This document shows, one piece after another, positions 1 through 10,900 of a stretch of DNA of 64,000 bases (the stretch's first letter is position 1; each line of letters starts with the position of its first letter). Source of the DNA: Auanema rhodensis. Lineage: Eukaryota > Nematoda > Chromadorea > Rhabditida > Rhabditidae. Position numbers and translations under genes: made by a program. A model generated the notes under the pieces. That model saw only the letters and a program-made list of their open reading frames with translations, was not told the origin of the DNA and did no database searches. The stretch is from NCBI GenBank assembly GCA_964057225.1, contig OZ059895.1, positions 13,392,001 to 13,456,000 of the forward strand, written 5' to 3'.

Positions 1-3000
1 TGTAGTGGTCGTAAAGATGTATTTATTCCTATTTTGTTGAGAGCTTCTATAAAGTCTATTCCTAATAATATTGGTGCTGGGCAGTGGTTGTTGGCAGAAA
101 TCAGTACTTTGTGCTCGATTTCTGTCTTCCCGATAATAATTGGGATTCTTGTGTAGCCCAGGAAAGAAAATCGTGATTTGTTTGCTACAATGGCTGTTGT
201 CTTTTCCATAACCATTGTTGCTGCCGGTAGTTGTTGAAATGTACTTTCCTTCATGTATGATATAGAAGCTCCTGTGTCCCATAAAGCAGTAAAGATCTGA
301 TTGTGAATGGAGAGAGGTACGAAAGGTAGTCGTGATCCTCCGATGTAGTTAATCCTTGATTCTTTCATAGCGTACCGTGGTAGATAGGCGAAAAAGTCAT
401 TATCTGATAGTGGGGCGTCAGGATCATATCGAGAGGTTCTTGTATATAATTTCTCTTGCTGAGAAGTGACTAGTGGTTTTAATTCGAATTGTTTGTCCTC
501 TCCTCTTGGTTCTTCGTCTTGTTCGTTGAATGTGATTTGATTGATTGGTATCCTTGTGGTACCTGCATATATTTTTAATGCCCAAATGGTAACAGTTATG
601 AGTCCTATTGTGACGATGATTGCTCCAATAATAGCTAGTGTCCTTAGTATCCATGCTGTAATTGATTCTCCTATGTATCCAAAGAAATTTGTGATTTGTT
701 TCTCCGCGTTGTTTGATATGTTATCTGCTATCATTAATGTCGTTCCAACTGTTCCTCCTATAATTCCTATTGGATTCAGATTGGATAGTCCAGAATGTTT
801 GAAGACTGGTTTCAATTTTCCTGGCATAGTTGCTTGTAAAGATGCTAGGCTAGAGCCGTAGGAAATAGCCAGTGCCATTGGAAATGTTGACTCCGTGAGG
901 TTTGAAAATATGTTGGAATTGTTAAACTTAATGTGATCAATTTTTACAGATGTGAGTTCATCCGAAAATGAGAAGTTAGTCACATTCAATGTTGAATTAT
1001 CTTTCATCCATTGATTGTTTTCTCTGTAGGGATCTGATGTAGCCATATCGCATGCTATGATGTGGGCATATGGTGTTAAATCTCTGGATCCTGGTGTGAT
1101 GAAGAGTTTTCCGTGATGATCTGTGTCTACCGGTGTCTCCAGGTAACATTTATCGTCTCGTTTGTGATCCGAGTATACACGTGTTACTTGTACAGGGGTG
1201 CATGGCATGACGTAAATAAGATGTTCTCCAACAAACTTTGCTGAAATATCCTGTCGACGAAGCATAGTGCGAATTCCTATAGTCGGATTAATCTGCAGGA
1301 TAGCCCACCAGGTAAGTAGCTGCTTATTTTGCATTCTGCATACGCTTTTCTTTGTTATTTGGAAAGATTGTAAGATTTCCTCCTCTAGTTTTGACGTAGA
1401 GTATTGGAGGTGGGACCTTGTATCTTGTTGACGTAGTTGATCGTCGTATTTTTGAATGATATCTGCTCGTGTTCGTAGGAAATTGAGGTGGGCTTGTGAT
1501 CCAGTGTGAGATTTGATTTCCTCAATCGGTTGGGTCGTTGTTGCTCGCTTTGTAGTAGTCCGAGTTGTTTGAAGTGTCCTAGTAGATTCCCTGCGGGATG
1601 TGGTGGTGAGAGGACGTGGTGGTGGAGTTACTGGAGTTGTTGTACTCTGGTAATAATAATATCTCCTTGGTGTAGTTGTAGTTTGAGGTGGAGACGTCCG
1701 ATGAGTAGTAGTTGTCGGGGCAGTTGTTGTAGTAGTCGATGTAGTGGTTGTGGTGGTTGTAGTAGTGGTGGTTGTGGGGCTAGCACCAGGTGACTCAATG
1801 AGCTGAAGATATGCTTGTTGAAATAATTTGCTGTCTTCATCCGTGATAGGTCTGATTGTAGGTTGATTTTTGGGCAACCCATAATTTTGTGCGTGTCCGT
1901 TGAAGATGAGGGTATAGTTGGGAAAGACGATTGCTGACGAATTTGCCTGTTTTGTGAGATCTGCCCATTTCTTATTTTCTGTCTCTCTTTGTTCTTTTGA
2001 TATCCGAGTTAGACGATTGTTTTGCTCTAGATAATTAAGAAACTCCTGTATTTGATCCATCTGGGTGTAGAACTGTGTGTCAGTGCGTGATCTAGGCAGT
2101 TTTGTCATCCTGGGTGGGTACAGTTGGTACAGATAGTCCTCCATTGATGGAATAGTCTCTCCTGTTGCCAGAGTGGTAGGTGTATGAGCTATTTCAATTG
2201 CTATTTGTCTTGCTCGGTCGAGATAATCGCCTTCGTAGTTGAGTAGACGTGTGGCAAAGTCGCTGATAGTGATTTGCTTGCTGAGTTTTGCCGTGATCTC
2301 TGATGGCAGTAGGTGTTCGATGGCAATTTTCGTAGAAAGTCGAATCTCAGCTTCTGCAAGTGTGTGCAGGATAACCATGTTGATGTCAGTGTAGTTGTGC
2401 CATAAGAGTCGGTTCTTCAGTTTTGATGAATCTAGTTGTAGGAATTTGATGAAACCTATGTGTACGCTAGATGTCTTGAGATATTCCATAAGGTTATAAG
2501 CGTTGTCCAGTCTTTTCCTATTTCGATATGTCTGGTACATAGGTAGTATACCTGTAGAACTGTCTGTGAGGCGAAGTGATTTGTAGATAGTGATATTGAA
2601 GAATCTCGTAGGGTATTCTTGGGGTGCCATCCTCTTTTGACGTCGGTGTGTTTTTAAGTCCTTGATGGAAATGTACGTACCACTATCAGTTGAGTAGATG
2701 CTTGTATTCATACATCTTGTAGCTGTAGGGTCTGGCGTGTTGTTTTTGAGAATGAATGCTCCTTGTATTTCCGAGATTAATACAGTATCATTGTTGATTA
2801 GTGCTTCGAATTTCCCTAATGTCGTGTAGTCGCAATTTCGATGATCATTGGGTGGGATCCATGTGATAACTGCGTTGGTGGTGTTGCATACTCCTTGTTG
2901 CTTAGTGCATCCTTCAGTGTTGATGAATAAGTCGGAGATTATAGTGTCATCGTGTAGGCTAGTCATCATTCCTCTTTCTAAGGTGAATCTTGACTTGGTT

Positions 3001-5105
3001 GTGCAAGAGGATGCCCAAAACGATTTTGATTGTGTACTAGATGGCATAGGGGCTTTGAATAGTCCTGGTGCTTCGCGATTGAGGTCGTTATCCATGTGTC
3101 GTCTTTCTTGAATGGCTGTTTGGCATTCTTGTGGAGTGGCTGGTTCTATTCGGAGTAATGTAACGTTATTTTCCCTGATGAAGAATAAGTCGTGGGCGCA
3201 CGTTTTATAGATTTCCTTGGCGCATTTCCATGCTTCCCATTCCTTGTAATTCATATTTTCTGCGAATAGTTCCACTGTTTTTATCTCGACTCCGTCCTTG
3301 TGTGCATAGTCTGAGCAGGTGGTTGGGCGAGGTGGTTCGAGGAAAATACCTCCTCGTTTGCCAATGCAGAGTTGATAGGTGTTGTCTGCCTGGCAAGGTA
3401 TCATAGATAGGGCGATGACGGATAAGAATAGCGGTATGAACGGAAGTGTCTTCTTTGTTTTGACTGTTTCCTTTTCTACTTTGTTAACGTGAAAACGGAC
3501 GCTGGGGCTTCTTGTGCGATCTCTGTTCCTGTTATGTGGTCCATATGAAGTGCTGCGATTTCGTTGTTGAAATCCGCGATCAGGACAGTTTCCGCGGTTG
3601 TATCGGTCGTTTCCTCTGTGCTCCTGTCGATCATTCCTTCTGCTATCATATCGATCGTTTCCTCTGCTGTTGTATCGATCATTGTATCTATCGTACCGTT
3701 GGGGGCTACGATAATTGTTGTATCCTCGTTGATATCCATTGTTTCTGTTATCCTGTCTGAAGTTGTGACGGTTATTTTGTCGATCCTCTTGGTATCTTGG
3801 TGAGCGGTATCCTCCTCTTCTTTGATTCCATTGCTCTTGTGGTTGTTGTGGTCTTGATTGATTTCCATAGAATGTTCTTGATTGGTGTGTTTGTGATCCG
3901 TCATAGATTTTCTCCTGTTGTGATGCTCTCATGTGGTTTATGAGACCATTATTAATCTCTAGTTGTTCCACGTCTTTAATCAAGTTGTTGACCAAGAGCG
4001 AAGGATCCTCGTCAGCTTCCACAGTTTCGGCAATAGTCACGGCTGCATCAAAGGTGATAGGGCTGCGGTTATTGACATGTGTTCTTAAAGTCTTTCGTAG
4101 TCCTCCTAAGAATGAAACTCGTAGTATTCTTTCATCGGCTGTCGAGTCCATGTTGCATGATTCGTAGGCAAGGTTTCTGCAGCGTTGAGCGAAATTTTGT
4201 ACCGTTTCGTGCTCTCCTTGTTTCAAATGAGTGAGTTTTGTGAATGCTGCATCTCTCTTTTCTGGAGGTTGTAATTTCTCCGATAGTATGCGTTTGACGT
4301 GGTTCCATCCCTGGCGTAAGTCTTCTGCTGGTATAGTTCGAAGAGCTTCAGCGGCTCTATCCGTTCCGAGAAGTAGATAGAGATGGGAAAGTCTCTCGGC
4401 AATAGGGACTTGAAGGGCATCGAAATATCCTTCTAGTCTTTGCATGTAGAGGTTGAATGGAACCGATCCATCATAAAGCGTAGGTTTGTGATGGCGAATA
4501 GAAACGTTGTGGGCTCTTGCAATAGGAGAGTTGTCTTGCTCCATCTGCTCTGCCATTTGAGGGCGACTTCTCTGCTCTGTAACATTCGAAGTCAAATTTA
4601 CGTTATTGTCTGACGAAGAAGAGACAGGAGACAGAGAGTGCCCGTGCAAAGATTGATCAGTGGAAGAGGGAGAGTTTCTAGGAATAGGAGAGGTGAGGAT
4701 TTCCGCATTTGCGGTTTGAACAAGGCGTTGAGGAGAAGTGTGATTTGGAGGACAAGTGTTAGTGCCGGTATTAACAACTGTTTTTGGAGAGTGAGAAGAG
4801 CGTTTGGGCGTAGATTTACTGGATGATGCTTTATTCTTATTCAAGCTAATTGCATGCCTAGTAGTTTTAATAGCAGTAGTATAAAGTTTCTTAGCAGTTA
4901 GCGGTGTACCCGGAATAGGGGGTAATTTCTTTGATTTCGCGTTCGTTTTCGGATATTTCGCATCTGGTCGGAATGCATCCGGTGGTCCTCTTTTTCTTTG
5001 GTTTTTATGCAGTGCTGCTTCCACTGTCTGAGTTTTCTCTGCGCTATTCGTAGCATTTTGGGCAATATTTCCCGGCGGAGGGTTTTGATTCGCTGCGTCA
5101 GCCAT
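1..5105 (-). CDS. Gag-Env-like-Pol polyprotein, N-terminal 1,701 codons (E1)
   Basis: Reads from the ATG at 5103-5105 to the window edge with no stop codon. It covers Gag, the internal signal sequence, the envelope-like region, the second membrane span and the aspartic protease (DTGAS motif near residue 1610). Reverse transcriptase onward lies outside the window. The start is the same ATG as in E2 and E3, which follows a conserved CCAACAAAG context. Differences from E2 are scattered substitutions only, for example a proline in place of histidine just after the second membrane span. Whether this copy is intact cannot be judged because the Pol half is missing. Confidence 0.9.
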   Translation of the reverse strand, partial: MADAANQNPPPGNIAQNATNSAEKTQTVEAALHKNQRKRGPPDAFRPDAKYPKTNAKSKKLPPIPGTPLTAKKLYTTAIKTTRHAISLNKNKASSSKSTPKRSSHSPKTVVNTGTNTCPPNHTSPQRLVQTANAEILTSPIPRNSPSSTDQSLHGHSLSPVSSSSDNNVNLTSNVTEQRSRPQMAEQMEQDNSPIARAHNVSIRHHKPTLYDGSVPFNLYMQRLEGYFDALQVPIAERLSHLYLLLGTDRAAEALRTIPAEDLRQGWNHVKRILSEKLQPPEKRDAAFTKLTHLKQGEHETVQNFAQRCRNLAYESCNMDSTADERILRVSFLGGLRKTLRTHVNNRSPITFDAAVTIAETVEADEDPSLLVNNLIKDVEQLEINNGLINHMRASQQEKIYDGSQTHQSRTFYGNQSRPQQPQEQWNQRRGGYRSPRYQEDRQNNRHNFRQDNRNNGYQRGYNNYRSPQRYDRYNDRYNSRGNDRYDSRRNDRQEHRGNDRYNRGNCPDRGFQQRNRSTSYGPHNRNRDRTRSPSVRFHVNKVEKETVKTKKTLPFIPLFLSVIALSMIPCQADNTYQLCIGKRGGIFLEPPRPTTCSDYAHKDGVEIKTVELFAENMNYKEWEAWKCAKEIYKTCAHDLFFIRENNVTLLRIEPATPQECQTAIQERRHMDNDLNREAPGLFKAPMPSSTQSKSFWASSCTTKSRFTLERGMMTSLHDDTIISDLFINTEGCTKQQGVCNTTNAVITWIPPNDHRNCDYTTLGKFEALINNDTVLISEIQGAFILKNNTPDPTATRCMNTSIYSTDSGTYISIKDLKTHRRQKRMAPQEYPTRFFNITIYKSLRLTDSSTGILPMYQTYRNRKRLDNAYNLMEYLKTSSVHIGFIKFLQLDSSKLKNRLLWHNYTDINMVILHTLAEAEIRLSTKIAIEHLLPSEITAKLSKQITISDFATRLLNYEGDYLDRARQIAIEIAHTPTTLATGETIPSMEDYLYQLYPPRMTKLPRSRTDTQFYTQMDQIQEFLNYLEQNNRLTRISKEQRETENKKWADLTKQANSSAIVFPNYTLIFNGHAQNYGLPKNQPTIRPITDEDSKLFQQAYLQLIESPGASPTTTTTTTTTTTTSTTTTTAPTTTTHRTSPPQTTTTPRRYYYYQSTTTPVTPPPRPLTTTSRRESTRTLQTTRTTTKRATTTQPIEEIKSHTGSQAHLNFLRTRADIIQKYDDQLRQQDTRSHLQYSTSKLEEEILQSFQITKKSVCRMQNKQLLTWWAILQINPTIGIRTMLRRQDISAKFVGEHLIYVMPCTPVQVTRVYSDHKRDDKCYLETPVDTDHHGKLFITPGSRDLTPYAHIIACDMATSDPYRENNQWMKDNSTLNVTNFSFSDELTSVKIDHIKFNNSNIFSNLTESTFPMALAISYGSSLASLQATMPGKLKPVFKHSGLSNLNPIGIIGGTVGTTLMIADNISNNAEKQITNFFGYIGESITAWILRTLAIIGAIIVTIGLITVTIWALKIYAGTTRIPINQITFNEQDEEPRGEDKQFELKPLVTSQQEKLYTRTSRYDPDAPLSDNDFFAYLPRYAMKESRINYIGGSRLPFVPLSIHNQIFTALWDTGASISYMKESTFQQLPAATMVMEKTTAIVANKSRFSFLGYTRIPIIIGKTEIEHKVLISANNHCPAPILLGIDFIEALNKIGINTSLRPL

Positions 5106-6221
5106 CTTTGTTGGTTTCCTGGAAGGAAATTATTAACCAACGAAGACTGAGCTTATATTATACAAAACGTAAGAGACAATATGGGGTTGGTATGCGCGAC
5201 TCCTGTTCCTGTCAGGGGGCCAGCCTGCAGCGGGTCTCTAGTCGGAGAATAGCCTGGTCAGGTTCATACACGAGTCCGCAACTACGTGTGACCTTTAGCA
5301 AAGGACCAAGTTCTTATCTCTCGAAGAGGCATGAGATATGAGACAGTGGTCTGTGTATTGCTCCTTTTCAGTCATGGACAAGATCAGGTACACAGGCTTC
5401 TCATACTCACTTTTCCAGACTTCTCTTACCTAAGCAAACCCCCAAAAGACGTTCCCTTTTAACGTTACTTCTGTTCCCCTGGGTCTTGCTAGGTGGGACC
5501 ACTCAATTTCAAAATATTCTTTAATTCTCATATGGGACCAAAAGGGTTAATTTCAAATGATTGCGCGTCTTATATCAAAAAGTGTACGCCTCCGCGCGAT
5601 GTCCCGAGAATGTCTGGTATTGTTTCTTACGGGGCTTTCTCATAAAAATGCGTTAGATATCAAGAATAGTGATTTTGTTTATGAATCAATGTTTTCAGAA
5701 TGATTTATGAATAGATATTTTCAAAATTTAGCTTGTGATAAGATGTTTTCAAGATGACTTATGGGTAAGTGTTGCAATATGAATAAATGTCTTTAAGATA
5801 TTTCATGAATTGATAGTTTTTAATATTATTCGTGGTTAAATATTTTGATATGCTTGTTCCAAAAAGAGTTTTTTTATGCATTATATGCCTTTAACATACA
5901 GGAAAGTAGAGGAATAACGTAGGAATATAGATTGTAATAGATAATATGTATAAGACATTTTTTTTTTTTTTCAAATAGATATATCAGAAATGATGTTAGA
6001 AGAATGATATTTAGAGATAAATTCGAATTACTAGATTAAATTGGAGTTTTTGTTTTAGATACAAAATTGACTTGAAAGTTTGAAATATAAAATTTAATTA
6101 GAATTTTTGGATATGAAATCAAGATAAATTTTTAAAGTAAAAAGGATTTCAAAGAAAGAGAAAGTAATTTAAAGGTGAGAAAAGTAGCGGCAATGGTCCA
6201 TAGAGATTCGTCCCTTATAGA
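5106..6221 (-). other. Untranslated leader of E1
   Basis: About 1.1 kb between primer-binding site and polyprotein ATG, without a convincing gene. On the minus strand it holds a TATAAGCTCA box (5148-5157), a splice-donor-like AG|GTAAGA near 5429 and an acceptor-like TTCCAG just before the ATG, all shared with E2 and E3. The LTR-proximal 700 bp is AT-rich and includes a homopolymer T tract near 5960. Confidence 0.7.
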
Positions 6222-6242
6222 CGAATCTCGGTGGAACCTCCA
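6222..6242 (-). promoter_or_regulatory. Primer-binding site, tRNA-Gln type (E1)
   Basis: Minus-strand sequence directly abutting the 5' LTR starts TGGAGGTTCCACCGAGATT. It is complementary to the 3' end, with CCA, of eukaryotic tRNA-Gln as I know it, over about 21 nt. The tRNA identity comes from family knowledge and not from a search. Confidence 0.8.
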
Positions 6243-6581
6243 CGTTCCATATTGGTTCCTAGGGTTCCGGCTAGGTAACCATATGGACTTTAATAGTGTG
6301 AATGCCATTGTAAAAGTAACAGAAAGTAGAGAAAAAGAAGTTTATTCAGAATATGGAAATACAACTATAAAAGCAAAATACAATAATCAAATAAATGAAA
6401 CTACATGTTATGAGAAAGCCAACCTAGTTGCTTTCTCAGGGGTTTATATAACAAAATATTAATTACAAATATAATTGAATTTATACAAAAAGTAGTTCAG
6501 GTCTAGTTTCTTATTGAATTCTATTAACCAAAAGTCGGTTGACGTTGTCAACCGCCTTCTTTATAAGACACGTATGGAACA
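6243..6581 (-). repeat. 5' LTR of E1 (339 bp)
   Basis: Same length and near-identical sequence to the other five family-A LTR copies (27139, 38517, 49300, 51550, 62950). In element sense it runs TGTTCCATACG...CCAATATGGAACG. The primer-binding site abuts its left edge. 5S spacer (TCCAATTTCATG) begins directly at 6582. Confidence 0.95.
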
Positions 6582-6886
6582 TCCAATTTCATGTTAGTTA
6601 TGTAATTTTCTACGTTACATCTAAATTCCTCGATGATATCAAATCTTATGAGCTCCAAATACAATAAATTAAAAAAGGTTTCACAGTTGTATAGTGTTAA
6701 AACAATGTTTGTTTCAATAGGAAATAGATAGAAACAGTAAAGTTAAGATGAAGGTTCATAAACTACTGGTTTATAACTGTAATATAGAAATAAGATTGAA
6801 GATATTTTGATGCCTTGGGTTGAGCTATCTAAGTAAAACTGCTAGAAAATTAAAAACATTTGTTACGGAAGAGAGAAAATTGAAAA
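6582..6886. repeat. 5S spacer fragment between E1 and the family-B element
   Basis: Matches the non-transcribed spacer of the 5S unit from just upstream of a 5S gene to ...GAAAATTGAAAA. It contains no 5S gene. The spacer resumes at 18960 after the family-B insertion, so both elements landed in one original 5S unit. No separate gene is visible. Confidence 0.92.
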
Positions 6887-7252
6887 CGTTCCATTATGCT
6901 CCTACGTATATTGAACAGACCATTGTAGTCTGCTCAACTACGCGTATAGTATTCCATAAGTGTAGCGGTATGGAAACAGAGCATAAGGATTACATAAGAT
7001 AAGGAAATATATAGGTTTATTATACACAATACAATATCATTACAATACAATAACACAAGTATAAAGTAAACTACATTTACAAGACAAAGACTAATATATA
7101 AGATTAACTAAGTTAGATGCAAACCGTCCATGGGCTTGCAAAGGGGCGAACTCCCGAATAGGGGCATGAGGGAAGGCGGTGCCATTCCTCATTCCTCTAG
7201 TCGGTCTGGCTCTAACCCTGCAGTTACATATATAGAGTCTCCGAATGGAACG
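6887..7252 (-). repeat. 3' LTR of family-B element (366 bp)
   Basis: Repeated at 18594-18959 with no difference seen by eye, which suggests a recent insertion. The ends are CGTTCCATT...AATGGAACG, an inverted terminal repeat without the usual TG...CA. In sense direction a purine-rich run (GAAAAAGGGCA, 7253-7263) precedes it, as expected for a polypurine tract. Confidence 0.95.
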
Positions 7253-7952
7253 TGCCCTTTTTCAAAGATTGTCGCGACCTCGCGATATTTTAAACAAAAA
7301 TTTGGGCTTATATGTAACTGAGTTTTAGAGTTCAATTGTTTTAGCTTCACAATAACTATAGTATGATAGAGTTTTAGTTAGTATACAAACAAAATTACAA
7401 TAATTTATAAGAAGGGTTCAATATAATATGAAGTGACGATGAATTAGAATATTATTAATTTCATAAATTAATTATCTTAATATTCAAGCATTTCCTAATA
7501 GAGATTGTAGAATAAGGGGCTAGTAATGAATGGGAATATGTTATTATTTTGACTAATGGTCTCAAGAAGTACTCATTTCTAAATTGAACCGAGATTATGA
7601 TTTAATAATGTGTCTCCATATGTCTCCCAGAGTGAATCCTTGATTACTAATGGAGACTACCACTTAAGATGAAATTGTGGTTGATACGCCTACCAGTGTT
7701 TATCTCATCTTATTTGGAGAGGCACATGGAGCTCGGATGGTTGTCAAAATGTCCTCTAGTCCGCATAGGATTACGGTAACTTGGAACCATTAGTCATAAC
7801 ATCTCCTCGTTTAGAATTTGCCTTATTTTTCCTTTCTCAATCTCTATTAAATGCTATTTTTATTTTGAATGTTATTTAGTATTAATTTTTTTTTTCTCTA
7901 ATTCATCGTTATTTTGTTACAATAATTTAAATAACGTAGCATTATCTTGTTG
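7253..7952 (-). other. 3' non-coding region of family-B element
   Basis: About 700 bp between the polyprotein stop and the 3' LTR. No ORF resembling the family-A accessory protein is present. It contains the polypurine tract at the LTR edge and a strongly structured segment (7550-7796). Confidence 0.75.
7550..7796 (-). promoter_or_regulatory. Candidate structured RNA element, multi-branched
   Basis: An outer perfect 11-bp inverted repeat (7550-7560 with 7786-7796), extended inward by four more pairs after a 2x2 mismatch, encloses two perfect 8-bp stems (7612-7619 with 7650-7657; 7665-7672 with 7705-7712). Its place between pol and the 3' LTR is where simple retroviruses keep RNA-export elements. 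That function is inferred from position and folding only. Confidence 0.4.
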
Positions 7953-10900
7953 TTATTCTTCTTCATTCCTCGGAAGCCATATTTCGTCTTCATTTTCATC
8001 TTCTGGCTCTGTATCTATGCTATCCTTGTTGTTCCTGTTGATCACTTCTATTATTTCGATGTCGCTATCTTCTTCTGCTTGACTTTCTCGAAATCTTGCG
8101 CGAGTGTTGTAAGAGATGTTTTGTGAAGCAGGAGAGAAGATTTTCAAGTTATCTTTGTGGATATCTTGTAGTTTTCCTGATGAATTTCTGATTTGAACTT
8201 TTGATCCTTCTACGTTGATGACTTCGTATGGTCCATCATAGCTTTTCCGAAGCTTTTGGCCGATTTGGTGTGATTTTATAGTCGTCATCACCATGTCGCC
8301 CGGTTGAATGTCTCTATGGTGTGCTCTTTGCGTTCTATCTTTCTTCTTTTTCGCATTTTCTTGATTTTTAGCTATGCGGTTCTTTATTATTTCGTCTCTC
8401 TTGTCCATATCTGGTCTTCTTTGGAGTAATTCTTCAGAAATTTCTTGAATTTTGGTGATCGTTTCTGGTAATTCAGCGTCCATTGACATTCTGCATTCTT
8501 TACCGAATAATGCAATGTAAGGCGCAATCCCTGTAGTCGCGTGCTGAATATTGTTAATAGCAAAAGTGATTTTTGGTAATACAGTATCCCAGTCACTAAG
8601 GTCCTCTTTTAAGTAGTGGGTTAATCCTTCTTCGAGGGTTCTGTGAAGTCTTTCCACTTGTCCATTTGAGTTCTTTTGGTGTGGTAGTGTTGGTTCATGT
8701 TTGATTCCAAGTTTAGTACACATTTCTTCGAACTTTTTGGATACAAAGTTCGAACCTCTATCGGTGATCAAGCGATGGGGTGGTCCAAAAATGTAAACGA
8801 AATGTCGTAGAAATCGGTCAATTGTGATTTCCGTTGTTATTTGTGGTACAGCAATTGTTGTTGACCATTTTGTAAATGCGTCTTGCATGGTAATGACGTA
8901 GGTACAGTTTCTTTTTGAAGGGGGAAATGGTCCCATTACGTCCATGTGGACTCGTTCAAATGGCTTGCTTGGTATCTCAAAATGACCTATTGGTTGTACC
9001 GTCATGGAATGTGGATCTTTTTTTCTTTGAGCACATTTAATGCAGTTCTTGATGAATATAGTAATGTCGTTCTGCATATTTGTCCAATAGAATCTTCTTA
9101 GAATTGCTTCTTTTGTTTTAATAATTCCTTGATGTGCTGCAATTGTAGGATCCTCATGAAAAACTTTGATTATTTCCTCAATTATGGGGTGTTCTTGTGG
9201 TATTACGATAGCGGGTTGTGGCTTTTTGTCTGTTGGTTTTGTATAGAGCAAGTCATTTATGACACAATATCTGTCATTAGCTGTCATGTTCTTTTGTGCT
9301 CTATATTCAATCTCCGCTATCGTCCGTTTAATCCAAGGGGTGCTTAGTTGAATTTCCTTTATTGTTGGTGTATTTATGGCGTTAATGTGAATTTCTTCCA
9401 TTTTCTTCTTCTTTGTTTCCGGCTTAGCATCGTTAGCTTCTTCACCTATATATCGAGATAGAGCATCGCATACTTTATTTAATTGGCCTGCGCGATATTT
9501 TATTTCAATATCATATTCTTGGATGACCAGCTGGAACTTCGCAAGACGACCAAATAAGTCTCTGCGTGTCATTAAGCTGGTGAGAGGTCGATGGTCCGTA
9601 ATACATATAGTATGAGTTCCAAGAATGTATGTACGGAATTGATTTAATGCATATACAAGCCCTAATGCTTCTATCTCGATTGGTGCGTAGTTACGTTCGG
9701 CTTTAACTAGTTTTCTGCTTGCAAATGCGATAGGGTGTAGATTTTTCAGAGGTTGTTTTGGATCTTCCGGTTGTAATAATACAGCACCTATGGCGATGTT
9801 ACTACCGTCGCTTTCAACTATAAACAAGCGGTCCGATTTAGGTGGGCTTAAAACGGGTGCCTGTATTAAACTTCTTTTAAGGAGGTCTAAAGCTTCTTGA
9901 TGTTTGTTTTCCCATTTGAATTCAGTATCTGCCTTTGTCAGATCGTATAAAGGGCTTGCGATACGTGCAAAATCTTTCATGAATTTGCGAAAGAATCCAA
10001 CCATTCCCAAGAATGCTCGTACACCTGTTGCATTCTTTGGTGCCGGATAATCTTGTATGGCGGCGACTTTTTGAGGGTCAGGTTTTATACCTTGACGTCC
10101 AACAATAAGTCCTAGAAATTTCACTTCTGGTTGAGCAAAAGCGCATTTCTTAAGCTTTATCTTCATTCCCAATTCTTCTACTGCTTGCAGTAAATCATCG
10201 ATATCTTTGAGATGTTGTTCTCTTGTATCAGATATAACTAATAGATCATCCAAATAAACAAATAGTTTACAAGAACATTTACTTTGCAAATACCTTACTG
10301 CTGTTTGAAAGGTATGAGGGGCTCCACAAAGGCCCATCGGCATCCGTTTGTACTGGTATGTGCCGGATGTGGTCGTAAATGCTGTTAGTGGTCGATCTGA
10401 TTTTCTCAAGGATATTTGAAAAAATCCTGACACTAAATCGAAATTTGAGAAAAATTGGGCGCCTGCTGCCAAATCAACTATGTCAGAAATGCTTGGAATG
10501 ACATAAGTTTGCTTGCGTGTGACATTATTTAAAGCTCGAAAATCTGTCACAAACCTATACGTGTCATCTTTCTTCTTAACTAGTACTACAGGGCTATTAA
10601 ATAGAGATGTAGAAGGCTCTATTATGCCTTGCTCAAGCATTTCTTTGACTTGTTTTTCAATTTCTTCCTGTTTTCCTAAGGGAATACGTGTTATTCTCGG
10701 CTTTGGCATATCCATATCTGTTCTCAATGGTATGGTATGCTCTATAGAACCTTTAAATAAGCCTATTTTCCTGTCCTCGTTAAGAAATGCCTCACGATGG
10801 CTTTCAATTATTTTTGTAAGCTCATGTTTTTCTTCTTTCGTGAGATCAGCATTCTCTAGATCAAGATCTTTTATGAAGTCTCTTGGAAAATATGGTAGTT

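Larger units (their letters stand above)
1..6581 (-). mobile_element. Family-A LTR retrotransposon E1, 5' portion
   Basis: Window-truncated copy of the element that is complete at 27139-38855. The two align without a net length change from base 1 to the polyprotein start (constant offset of 32285). It contains the 5' LTR, primer-binding site, leader and about the first 1,700 codons of the polyprotein. The right flank (from 6582) is 5S spacer, so this copy also sits in the 5S cluster. Its other end and target-site duplication are outside the window. Confidence 0.93.

Noticed and set aside
1506..1793. Cys/Ser/Trp-rich plus-strand ORF (also 33791 and on the minus strand at 56343)
   Set aside because: Antisense of the Thr-rich stretch; composition follows from the repeat codons.
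3476..3904. 142-codon Asp/Thr-rich ORF (also 35761 and 54232)
   Set aside because: Alternate frame of the repetitive Arg/Tyr/Asn-rich Gag tail in the same orientation; low complexity.
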